DNA from: [Erwinia] mediterraneensis | Lineage (GTDB): Bacteria > Pseudomonadota > Gammaproteobacteria > Enterobacterales > Enterobacteriaceae | DNA length: 64,000 nt | Reading direction: 5' to 3' | Assembly: GCF_900604315.1 (NCBI RefSeq) | Contig: NZ_LR026978.1 | Location: 741,518-805,517, forward strand | Shown here: positions 30,579 through 38,395 of the stretch, one piece after another | Layout: every line of letters starts with the position of its first letter | How positions within the stretch are numbered: position 1 is the first letter of the stretch | Notes under the pieces: generated by a model | Told to the model about the DNA's origin: nothing | Database searches by the model: none | The model's input: only the letters and a program-made list of their open reading frames with translations | Translations under genes and position numbers: made by a program

Positions 30579-31118
30579 ATGAAGCTATCGTCTGTAAGCA
30601 TCTCCGCGCTTTATGCTGGCCTGTTTTTTTCTGGCGCTGTTCAGGCCTTCTCCGCAAATACGATTCAGTTTATCGGCGAAATTGCCGACCAGACCTGTAA
30701 TGTCTCGGTAAATGGCAGCCATGACTCACCGGTTGTTTTACTCCCCACCGTCAGTAAATCTGAATTAAATTCAGCTGCCAAAACGGCAGGCGCGGCCAGC
30801 TTTACCATTAAAGTCACCGGTTGCGCTGCGGAACCCGATGATCAGGCGATCAAGGCGCGTTTTATTGCTAATCATCTTACGGCCTCAAAACGTATTGGTA
30901 ATACCGGGGATGCCAGTAATGTATCGCTGGAAATTTTTGATCCCCGGAATGCCGCGGTTACCATCGATCACACCGGCATAACGCCAGCGCCAGGATTGTT
31001 TTTGCCTGCGGGTGCCACAGAAGCCGCTTACGATTATGGGGTGCGTTACTACGCTGAAGGGGCCGCTACGGCCGGTTCGGTAGCGGGAAGCGTACAGTAC
31101 GCCCTTTCTTACCGTTAA
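30579..31118 (+). CDS. Fimbrial major-type subunit (type 1 pilin family)
   Basis: A 179-aa exported pilin. The signal peptide is about 23 residues ending at AVQA. The mature start TIQFIGEIADQTCNV is typical of type-1 pilins, with a conserved cysteine pair (Cys in QTCNV and in VTGCAAEP) and the C-terminal beta-zipper ending VQYALSYR with a penultimate tyrosine. The ATG at 30579 follows AAGGA by eight bases. First gene of a five-gene chaperone-usher operon. An 8-bp hairpin just downstream probably limits transcription or protects the upstream mRNA, as expected for the most abundant subunit (inference). Confidence 0.88.
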   Translation: MKLSSVSISALYAGLFFSGAVQAFSANTIQFIGEIADQTCNVSVNGSHDSPVVLLPTVSKSELNSAAKTAGAASFTIKVTGCAAEPDDQAIKARFIANHLTASKRIGNTGDASNVSLEIFDPRNAAVTIDHTGITPAPGLFLPAGATEAAYDYGVRYYAEGAATAGSVAGSVQYALSYR

Positions 31119-31134
31119 GTTTCTGACTCTATGC

Positions 31135-31164
31135 GCACCGGGGGTGACTATCATCGCCCGGTGC
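31135..31164 (+). other. Intercistronic hairpin after pilin gene
   Basis: A perfect 8-bp stem GCACCGGG / CCCGGTGC with a 14-nt loop and no U-tract lies 17 bases after the pilin stop and 20 before the chaperone gene. It is placed as an attenuating or mRNA-stabilising element. Confidence 0.5.
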
Positions 31165-31183
31165 CCTGTGCGAATTTTCCGTG

Positions 31184-31894
31184 ATGAAAAGGTTTTGTTT
31201 CGCCCTGGCGGCGTTATTATCTGCGTCGGTTAACGCAAGCGTAGTCATGACCAATACCCGTATTATCTTTCCGGCCACTGAACCGTTCAAAACTATTCAG
31301 TTTTCCAATCAGGATAATGTGCCTTATGTCATGCAGCTCTGGACTGACACCAGTAATCCGGATTCCACGCCGGATGATGCGGATGCGCCTTTTATTGTTG
31401 CGCCGGTTATTTTTCGTATTGAACCGCACTCCGGTCAATCAGCCCGACTTCACTATATTGGTAAAGCATTGCCGCCGGATCGTGAATCGCTGTTCTATCT
31501 GAACTTTACCCAGATCCCTCCCGGCAATATCGGAGGAGAAACCAATAAGCTACTGCTTATCCTGAAAAGTCGGGTGAAAATCTTCTATCGGCCGCCGGGT
31601 ATTAAAGGCAGCCCGGCAGATATTGACCACCACCTCACATTCCAGCTCACATGGGAAAAAGGGAACGCGATTTTACAGATTAAAAACAGCGCCAGCTATT
31701 ATGCCTCTTTTGCGCACATGGTGATTAAAGGCCCGGATAACAGCTGGCCGGTGGAAATTGATATGATCGCCCCGCAAAGCAGGCAGTCGCTATCCCTGAA
31801 ACATCTACCGCAGCAAAGCAGCGCACCGTTAGAAATAGAATATACGTTAATCAACGACAGCGGGAGGAAAATAAAACACCAGATAACTTTATAA
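31184..31894 (+). CDS. Periplasmic fimbrial chaperone (PapD family), first copy
   Basis: A 236-aa PapD-like chaperone. The signal peptide is about 19 residues ending VNA-SV. The first immunoglobulin domain has TRIIFP and the FG-loop strand FRIEPHSGQSARL. The conserved basic residue is in KSRVKIFYRPPGI, anchoring subunit C termini. The second domain runs from about 145. It would donate a G1 strand to incoming subunits in the periplasm. The ATG at 31184 follows a GTG in frame; the ribosome-binding site is weak. Second gene of the operon; a paralogous chaperone closes the operon. Confidence 0.9.
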   Translation: MKRFCFALAALLSASVNASVVMTNTRIIFPATEPFKTIQFSNQDNVPYVMQLWTDTSNPDSTPDDADAPFIVAPVIFRIEPHSGQSARLHYIGKALPPDRESLFYLNFTQIPPGNIGGETNKLLLILKSRVKIFYRPPGIKGSPADIDHHLTFQLTWEKGNAILQIKNSASYYASFAHMVIKGPDNSWPVEIDMIAPQSRQSLSLKHLPQQSSAPLEIEYTLINDSGRKIKHQITL

Positions 31895-31938
31895 GCTTTC
31901 CTGTAAAGGGAAGCCAGTAAGTCAACATCAGGGATAAA

Positions 31939-34557
31939 ATGATGAAGTTAACATGCAACATGGAACGTTTTTCAACCGTTAACGACATATTCAGAATCAG
32001 AAAAAGCGATCTATTGCTCTGCCTGGCGATTTTTCCTCTGGAAACGCTTTATGCCGAACCCGCTGTTGTCAGGTCGGATATCCAGCGCGCAGTCAAAGCC
32101 GCGAAAGTTGACGATGAATTTTATGAATTTGACAGTGAATTACTGGTGGGAACCGCCAGTAAAAAAAAGAGCCTGAAGCGGTTTAGCCAGAAAAACGCGT
32201 TCTCGCCCGGTAACTATATTAGCGATATTTTTGTCAACGAAAGTTACCTGACACGACGCCCGGTCCGGTTTATGACCACCCAGACCGGTGCCGTTCTACC
32301 CTGCCTGCCTGCCGATCTGTTTAACGCTGGCGCTATCGTGCTGAAACCGGAGGCGTGGCGTGATAAAAACCACGGCGACTGTTTTTTCGTGCAGCAGCAT
32401 TTAAAAGATAGTCGTACCGAATTCGACGTCAGTAGCCAGAAGCTGGCTATTTTAATTCCCCAGGCGCTGATAGCGCGCGCTGATAAAAATGGGGCGGCGT
32501 TAAATAACCTGTCAGCGGGAGAAACGGCGTTATTTACTAACTATGATGCCAACTATTATTTCAGTGATGCAAAATATCACACCAGCCACGCCGCCTGGTT
32601 CTCATTCAGCAGCGGTATCAATTTTGGCCTCTGGCAGTGGCGGCATCAGGGGAATGCCAGCTGGTATCAGCAAAAGAACGGCATTAATCGTGTGCGCTGG
32701 CAACCGCTCCAGACTTATGTTCAACGCCCTCTGGTCACGCTCGGTAGTCAACTGACGCTGGGAGAAATTTTTACCTCCGGTAAATTCTTCAGCGGCCTTG
32801 GCCTGAACGGCATCCGACTGGAAACAGATCAGCGCATGAAAGCGAGTCCACAACGCGGCTATGCGCCCGTGATTCGTGGAATGGCGGCCACGACGGCAAA
32901 GGTGACACTGAGACAGGTCGGCAAAATCATTTACCAGACCACTGTTTCGCCAGGAAACTTCTCTGTCGACGATCTGCCTGCGACAAATTATCAGGGCGAT
33001 ATTGATGTCACCGTGGACGAGGCGGATGGCCGCCATACTTCTTTTACGGTTCCCTTCTCATCCGTACCCGATTCGCTGCGCATGGGCGATACCAGGTACA
33101 GTTTTGTGGCGGGTAAAACGCGCAATTTTTCCGCATCAAACGCCTTTTTTACCGATCTTATCTGGCGCTCCGGTTTGACGAATCAGACCACAGTGAGCAG
33201 CGGATTGCGTTTGTCGCCTGGCTATTTATCGCTGCCTGTCGGCGGGGTTTACAGCAGTGCGGCTGGCGCTTTTGGCTTTGAGGCGGCCTGGTCTACGGCC
33301 AGTATCGCCGCGCAGCCGTTTACCGGCTGGCGGCTGGGCAGCAGCTGGAGTCGCACCTTTAATGCGGGTGCCACCAGCGTTGCCCTGGCTGGCTATCGCT
33401 ACTCTGGCGGCGGCTACCGTGAATTCAGTGATGTGCTGGGTTTAAGAGAAGCAGCCCGAAAGAGCAAGACGTGGTATTCGCATAGCTATCAACAAAGCAG
33501 CCAGCTTACCCTGAGCTTGAATCAATCACTGCATGACTACGGTAACTTATGGGTTGCAGGCTCGCGCACGTTTTACCAGCAGGATGCTCGTCAGTTGCAG
33601 TTGCAACTGGGTTACAGTCATCACTGGCGTCAGCTGAGCTACGACTTTTCGTTCAGTCGTCAGTATCAGGGAGCACGCCACTACGGATTAAACAGCGATA
33701 GTGACTACAACCGCCCTGGCGCGGAGAATCGCTTCCTGCTCTCGTTCAGCCTGCCGCTGGGCAACAGCACTGCAGCCCCTGCCATTGCCAGCAGCCTCTA
33801 TTACCGTCCCGATGCCGGGGGCACGACAGCGATGCAAAGCAGCGTGAGCGGCGTACTGGGCGATCAGTATCGTTCCTCCTATAGCCTGAATGCCAGCTGG
33901 GATGGTCAGCAGCAGGGCAACAGTATCGGCGCCGCGATCTCACATCAGTTTCCTGCTGCCACCGCCAGCAGCACCCTGTCGCTGAACCGGGCCTTTTTGC
34001 AGAGCAGCGTCAGCCTGCGCGGCAGTATGGTGGCCCATGCCGGCGGCCTGACTTTTGGTCCTTATACCAGTGAAACTTTTGCGCTGATTGAAGCGCAAGG
34101 GGCTGAAGGCGCCACGCTGGCCAGCGGCATGGGCGCCACAGTCGACCGCGCTGGCTATGCCATCTACCCCTCCGTGATCCCTTACAGCTATAACGATATT
34201 GCTTTAGAGGCTAAAACGATGCGCGATCCATACCGTGAACTCAATGAAAACCAGAAAAAAGTGGCGGGCTATGCTGGCGCCATGCTGAAAGTCCGTTTCA
34301 AAACCCGTCGCGGTTATCCGCTGTTAATTAAACTGCGTAATAGTGACGCGGTCGCGCTGAATGCAGATGTTATCGATGAAAACGATAACGTGGTCGGACT
34401 GGTAGGACAAAGTTATCAAATATACGCCAGGGTCAGTCAGCCACGCGGCATATTGTGGGCAGGCAAAGATCGTACCTGCAGGATCCCTTATTCACTGGAA
34501 CTCGGGCACGACAAGCAGCCTTTATACCGTCTGGAAGCTTCCTGTCAGCGTGATTAG
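31939..34557 (+). CDS. Outer-membrane fimbrial usher (FimD/PapC family)
   Basis: An 872-aa usher, a normal length. After a rather long N-region the signal peptide ends near ETLYA. The N-terminal chaperone-binding domain shows the family pattern FDSELLVG, LKRFSQKNAFSPGNY and PCLPADLFNAGAI. The beta-barrel and plug region includes FSGLGLNGIRLETDQRM and VSPGNFSVDDLPA. The C-terminal domains end with the cysteine pair in RTCRIPY and EASCQRD. It would translocate and polymerise subunits. Second possible start at an ATG one codon in. Middle gene of the operon. Confidence 0.93.
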   Translation: MMKLTCNMERFSTVNDIFRIRKSDLLLCLAIFPLETLYAEPAVVRSDIQRAVKAAKVDDEFYEFDSELLVGTASKKKSLKRFSQKNAFSPGNYISDIFVNESYLTRRPVRFMTTQTGAVLPCLPADLFNAGAIVLKPEAWRDKNHGDCFFVQQHLKDSRTEFDVSSQKLAILIPQALIARADKNGAALNNLSAGETALFTNYDANYYFSDAKYHTSHAAWFSFSSGINFGLWQWRHQGNASWYQQKNGINRVRWQPLQTYVQRPLVTLGSQLTLGEIFTSGKFFSGLGLNGIRLETDQRMKASPQRGYAPVIRGMAATTAKVTLRQVGKIIYQTTVSPGNFSVDDLPATNYQGDIDVTVDEADGRHTSFTVPFSSVPDSLRMGDTRYSFVAGKTRNFSASNAFFTDLIWRSGLTNQTTVSSGLRLSPGYLSLPVGGVYSSAAGAFGFEAAWSTASIAAQPFTGWRLGSSWSRTFNAGATSVALAGYRYSGGGYREFSDVLGLREAARKSKTWYSHSYQQSSQLTLSLNQSLHDYGNLWVAGSRTFYQQDARQLQLQLGYSHHWRQLSYDFSFSRQYQGARHYGLNSDSDYNRPGAENRFLLSFSLPLGNSTAAPAIASSLYYRPDAGGTTAMQSSVSGVLGDQYRSSYSLNASWDGQQQGNSIGAAISHQFPAATASSTLSLNRAFLQSSVSLRGSMVAHAGGLTFGPYTSETFALIEAQGAEGATLASGMGATVDRAGYAIYPSVIPYSYNDIALEAKTMRDPYRELNENQKKVAGYAGAMLKVRFKTRRGYPLLIKLRNSDAVALNADVIDENDNVVGLVGQSYQIYARVSQPRGILWAGKDRTCRIPYSLELGHDKQPLYRLEASCQRD

Positions 34558-34572
34558 CGCAAAGGATATGCC

Positions 34573-35937
34573 ATGAAAATCCTGTTTTATTATTTTACGG
34601 GCACTCTCACGGTTATTTTATGGCAGCCAGCCAGCTGGGCGTCCTGCCATAAAATTACAAAATTCAACAATACCCCAACCAGCCCCCTGTATACCGAGTC
34701 GGGTAAAGGCGATATTGCCAACTGGACCGGCGGCGCGGTGGATACCTCAGGCAGCGCAGGCTCGCTTTCCGGCAGCATTAATCTTCCGGCGGAAGATGTC
34801 CTGAGTAATGGCGGCGCGTTTCAGGCTGACGGTAGCCTGCTTGCCAGCAGCAGCGTCCAGTTTGTGGAGATGGGGCGCGTCAAATATACGCCAGAAACTA
34901 TCCTGTTCCGCTGTAGCCCGGATGAGGCGGGCAAGCTGTTTGAATTTTACTCCACCAACGGTGACGATGTTTATTCAGGCCGCAACCAGGTTGGCAGCGC
35001 TATCGGCAAAAATGAGGTTTATCAGACCTGGTTTAGCGGGGTCTCCTCGCGCCTGACCAACTTAGCCACCGGCGAATATTACAGCCGCTACTGGAAAAGC
35101 CGCCCTCTCACCGGGCTCGATCGGGATTCCAGAGGCTGGCTGCTGGTAAAAGCCAAAAACTTCTCAGAGACGAAAATTGAGCTGTTTAAAAACAGTGCGT
35201 CTAAAGGAGGAAGGAGCCTCGGCAACTACTCGCGTAGCCAGCCACTGGGTTATATCGCTTTTAAGGGCGGGGGATACAGTCGCGGGTTATATGATGGCGC
35301 CGATCACGCGGCGAATGCCAGCGGCTGGCCTGAATACTGGCCGGGCGCGATTAATTTATATAACCGCGTGACCTTAACGAAGATTAATACCTGCCGCTTA
35401 ACCTGGTCCACGCCGCAGGTGATTTTCCCGACGGTAACGGTGGCGCAACTGAGGCAGGGCGAGCAATTTACCCAGCCTGTGGATATTAATTTTTCCTGCC
35501 AGCCGGTATCCGGCGATAAGGGTTACAGCGGCTTTATAAGTGGCAACCTGACAGGGCAAACGGCCATCGGCTTTGTGATCGGCCCTGCCAGTCTCAGTAC
35601 GGCAATCAAAGAGGGAGTGGGCAACCAGGGTGACAGCTCAAACTGGCTGCTGTCAGAGGGTTATGGCGTCGATCCCGCCGCGCCCACGGGTGTCGGGGTT
35701 AAGATCTCCACCGCTCCGCAAGGTCCTGCCCTGTCGCTGTTCAGTAACTTCAATGCCACAGGCGGCGCGGGCTCCTTCTGGTTACCGGTGTTGACCAACG
35801 CCACCCAGGCGGGCAACAGCCAGCGTCTGACGCATTATCATGCGCGCTACTACGCCACGCTGGCGCAGCTGCCGGGTAAACAGGCGACGGCAGGACGCTA
35901 CCACGCCACCCTGCAGGTGGTGATCAAGGTGCTGTGA
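34573..35937 (+). CDS. Fimbrial tip adhesin-like subunit, two domains
   Basis: A 454-aa exported protein: signal peptide about 23 residues (ends SWA-SC). A long N-terminal receptor-binding-type region (about 24-280) contains cysteines near SCHKI and LFRCSPDE. A C-terminal pilin-like domain starts around TCRLTWSTPQVIFP and ends in the usual alternating strand LQVVIKVL. Size and position after the usher fit a tip adhesin such as StbD of the Salmonella stb operon; the receptor is unknown. Its TGA overlaps the following chaperone start (TGATG), so they are coupled. Confidence 0.78.
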   Translation: MKILFYYFTGTLTVILWQPASWASCHKITKFNNTPTSPLYTESGKGDIANWTGGAVDTSGSAGSLSGSINLPAEDVLSNGGAFQADGSLLASSSVQFVEMGRVKYTPETILFRCSPDEAGKLFEFYSTNGDDVYSGRNQVGSAIGKNEVYQTWFSGVSSRLTNLATGEYYSRYWKSRPLTGLDRDSRGWLLVKAKNFSETKIELFKNSASKGGRSLGNYSRSQPLGYIAFKGGGYSRGLYDGADHAANASGWPEYWPGAINLYNRVTLTKINTCRLTWSTPQVIFPTVTVAQLRQGEQFTQPVDINFSCQPVSGDKGYSGFISGNLTGQTAIGFVIGPASLSTAIKEGVGNQGDSSNWLLSEGYGVDPAAPTGVGVKISTAPQGPALSLFSNFNATGGAGSFWLPVLTNATQAGNSQRLTHYHARYYATLAQLPGKQATAGRYHATLQVVIKVL

Positions 35938-36659
35938 TGAAAAAGCTCTTTTCTTTTTTACTGCTAAGCGTCCTTTCCGTTTCGCCTTGCGACGCTGCCC
36001 TGACGATCGAAGGCTCGCGCATTATCTTTCCCGATGATCAGCAGGAAGCGACGCTGCGCCTGCTGAACGCCAGTGACCTGCCGATAGTGGTGCAGGCCTG
36101 GATCGATGATGGCGCGCCGCAAGGGACACCCGAAACCGCTGGCGAGACGCCGGTGATCCCGATCCCTTCCCTGTTTCGTATTGACGCTGCCCGTACCCGC
36201 TACCTGCGCCTGCTGGCGACGCACCTTCCTCAGCCGCAGGATCGCGAATCGCTCTACTGGCTGAACCTGGTGGAAGTACCTGCTGGCGCTTCCACGCCAG
36301 AAGCGCAGGCGCTGTTGAAAGTGAAAGTGCGTATTCAGCTTAAGTTGTTCTACCGCCCCGCCAGCCTGCAAAAGCGCGCGGGTAGTCAGGCAGCTGCGCA
36401 ACAATTCAGTATTGAATTTGCGCCAGGGATAAGCCGACTCCGGGTCACCAACCCTACACCGTTTTATATCAGTTACTCAGGTGCCGAAGTGATCGGAGAG
36501 AAAGGGAAAGCGGTGCCGCTGGCAGAGATGGATATAGTGGCCCCTTTTACGAGCCACTCTTTTCCTCTGCCACAGGCGCTGGACGAGAAACCGGTGCAGA
36601 TCCGTTACGCCCTGATTAACGATCGGGGAGAGGAAGAGATCCACGTTAAATCGCTGTAA
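35937..36659 (+). CDS. Periplasmic fimbrial chaperone (PapD family), second copy
   Basis: A 240-aa PapD-like chaperone, paralogous to the one at 31184. Signal peptide ends at SPCDA-AL. It has GSRIIFP, FRIDAARTRYLRL and the basic RIQLKLFYRPASL strand, with DRESLYWLNLVEVP closely matching DRESLFYLNFTQIP of the first copy. The ATG at 35937 overlaps the adhesin stop. A dedicated second chaperone after the adhesin suggests it serves the adhesin. The operon order subunit-chaperone-usher-adhesin-chaperone is that of Salmonella stbABCDE (from memory). Confidence 0.9.
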   Translation: MKKLFSFLLLSVLSVSPCDAALTIEGSRIIFPDDQQEATLRLLNASDLPIVVQAWIDDGAPQGTPETAGETPVIPIPSLFRIDAARTRYLRLLATHLPQPQDRESLYWLNLVEVPAGASTPEAQALLKVKVRIQLKLFYRPASLQKRAGSQAAAQQFSIEFAPGISRLRVTNPTPFYISYSGAEVIGEKGKAVPLAEMDIVAPFTSHSFPLPQALDEKPVQIRYALINDRGEEEIHVKSL

Positions 36660-36695
36660 TGCGACGCGCGCCGCCACTCCCCGTGCTCATTGGCT

Positions 36696-37622
36696 TCAGG
36701 CGTTGCTTTTGTTAACCGCCTGCACATGCAGCATATCCAGCGCCAGGCTGGCGGCCGCCAGTGCCGTGAGATCGGCGTGATCGTAGCCCGGCGCCACTTC
36801 CACCAGATCCATGCCGACAATATTCATTCCCTGCAGGCCGCGCACCAGTTTGCTGGCTTTGTCAGTGGTCAGGCCGCCAATCACCGGCGTGCCGGTACCC
36901 GGCGCATGGGCTGGATCCAGACAGTCGATATCGAAGGTCAGATAAACCGGCAGATCGCCTACGATCTGTTTCACCTGGGCGAGGATATCGTCCACGCTGC
37001 GATCGTTAACCTGCGCCGCATCCAGCACGTTAAAGCCCAGGCTGGCATCAAACTCGGTACGAATCCCGATCTGTACAGAGTGCTGCGGATCGATCAACCC
37101 TTCCGCCGGTGCATGATGGAACATGGTGCCGTGGTCGAATGTCGGACCGTTGGAATAGGTGTCGGTATGAGCATCAAAGTGGACCAGCGCCATCTTACCG
37201 AAATGTTTCGCGTGCGCGCGCAGCAGCGGCAGCGTCACGTAGTGGTCGCCACCAAAGGTCATCATACGTTTACCGTTCGCCAGCAGTTTTTCTGCGTGTG
37301 CCTGCAGCTTGTCAGAGAGATCCTGCGAGTCGCCAAAGGCGTATACCAGATCGCCACAGTCCACCACATTCAGGCACTGACGCAGATCGAAGTTCCACGG
37401 CCAGCGGCAACCTTCCCACGCCAGGTTAGTAGAGATCTGACGGATGGCGCCCGGCCCCAGACGGCTGCCCGGACGGCCTGAGGTTGCTGCGTCAAAAGGC
37501 ACCCCGGTGATCACCCACTCAGCATCGCTGTCGTAGGGCTGAAAGTTAACCGGAAAACGCATGAAACCGAAGGCGTTAGAGACCAGGGAATTATCATACT
37601 GATTGCCCAGGGTGTTATACAT
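36696..37622 (-). CDS. speB: Agmatinase
   Basis: A 308-aa ureohydrolase (E. coli 306). Dinuclear Mn ligands appear as [11 protein letters not shown] (His), [11 protein letters not shown] (two Asp, His) and [15 protein letters not shown] (two Asp). It hydrolyses agmatine, made by SpeA, to putrescine and urea. Convergent with the fimbrial operon. In contrast to the usual speA-speB adjacency, an RcsF-like gene on the opposite strand separates the two. A strong terminator hairpin lies 62 bases upstream of its start; see that entry. Confidence 0.97.
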   Translation of the reverse strand: MYNTLGNQYDNSLVSNAFGFMRFPVNFQPYDSDAEWVITGVPFDAATSGRPGSRLGPGAIRQISTNLAWEGCRWPWNFDLRQCLNVVDCGDLVYAFGDSQDLSDKLQAHAEKLLANGKRMMTFGGDHYVTLPLLRAHAKHFGKMALVHFDAHTDTYSNGPTFDHGTMFHHAPAEGLIDPQHSVQIGIRTEFDASLGFNVLDAAQVNDRSVDDILAQVKQIVGDLPVYLTFDIDCLDPAHAPGTGTPVIGGLTTDKASKLVRGLQGMNIVGMDLVEVAPGYDHADLTALAAASLALDMLHVQAVNKSNA

Positions 37623-37683
37623 AAATCATCCTCTTGCTGTCTGAGAGTCGGGCCAGGCCCGCATGCCTGTTAAGGTATAGATG

Positions 37684-37727
37684 AAAAAAATCCCCTCCGC
37701 GTCGTTGAACCCGACGAGGAAGGGATT
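37684..37727 (-). terminator. Strong minus-strand terminator upstream of speB (possible attenuator)
   Basis: A 16-bp stem (37689-37704 with 37712-37727; 14 Watson-Crick pairs, the other two G-U compatible on the minus transcript) with a 7-nt loop is followed by seven U on the minus strand. It is located 62 bases before the speB ATG, not after any minus-strand gene. Transcription toward speB would have to pass it. Confidence 0.75.
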
Positions 37728-37737
37728 GATGGCATTG

Positions 37738-37766
37738 ATTATCGCGAAGAAAGCGTTACTCCGCAA
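37738..37766 (-). promoter_or_regulatory. Predicted speB promoter
   Basis: On the minus strand TTGCGG (37766-37761) and GATAAT (37743-37738) are separated by 17 bases. Initiation near 37731 would place the terminator hairpin at the very 5' end of the transcript. Confidence 0.5.
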
Positions 37767-37956
37767 CGGGCAGACGTCACTTATCCGTAGGCCGATCCGC
37801 ACAGCGTTGCGCGCTGCAGCGCTTTATCTCTGGCTGGCTCAGCCCTGCCCCGGAAAAAATTGCATGACGCAGATCCCTTTGATGAGCGGAGAAAATTGCT
37901 GTTCTGATCCGGGCCAACCAGACTTAACGGACTCACTGCCTGTTCTGGTGCAAACT

Positions 37957-38316
37957 ATGAAGAAACTCATCCTTCCCTTCTGCGCACTTTTTCTGGCCAG
38001 TTGCGGGCTTAATCCACCGGTGGAAAGTCTGACGCCCGAACAACGCGCTAAAGTCTCTACCATTACTGTTCACGAAAATAATCCCTGGCCCCAGGCGCGG
38101 CGGCTCAGTAGCGTTTCCGGGCTAAGCTGCAACAGGAACAAATATCAGGAACCCGATATTGATGCCAGTGAAGCTATTCAGGGGGTGAAAATGCGTGCCG
38201 CGCTGGTGAATGCTGACAGCGTCGTCAACACGCTGTGCCAGAAAAATGCGGATACCGATTATGTACACAGCTGCTGGACATCGGTGCGCTGCGTCGGGGA
38301 CGCGGTAAAACTGTAA
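37957..38316 (+). CDS. RcsF-like outer-membrane lipoprotein
   Basis: A 119-aa protein. The lipoprotein signal has lipobox LASC with Cys16. The C-terminal half resembles the RcsF domain: VSGLSC, then alternating AxxxxxxxA positions (AIQGVKMRAALVNADSVVN) and HSCWTSVRCVGDAV. Cysteines 58, 94, 106 and 112 are spaced 36, 12 and 6 residues apart; E. coli RcsF Cys74, 109, 118, 124 are spaced 35, 9 and 6 and form non-consecutive disulfides. The proline-rich linker of RcsF is absent. The 5' gap 37767-37956 shows no other gene, and no strong Shine-Dalgarno precedes the ATG. Function is unknown; a paralogue of the Rcs envelope sensor is my inference. Confidence 0.7.
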   Translation: MKKLILPFCALFLASCGLNPPVESLTPEQRAKVSTITVHENNPWPQARRLSSVSGLSCNRNKYQEPDIDASEAIQGVKMRAALVNADSVVNTLCQKNADTDYVHSCWTSVRCVGDAVKL

Positions 38317-38342
38317 ATCCGGGTGGCTCCATAAAACGGTGT

Positions 38343-38380
38343 AAAAAAAGCTGAGCACCGCACCGGCGCTCAGCTTTGTT
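38343..38380. terminator. Bidirectional terminator between RcsF-like gene and speA
   Basis: A 10-bp stem AAAGCTGAGC / GCTCAGCTTT (38347-38377) with an 11-nt loop. The minus strand has seven U after it, a strong terminator for speA; the plus strand has TTTGTT. Confidence 0.85.
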
Positions 38381-38395
38381 ACTACTTACCGGGCA

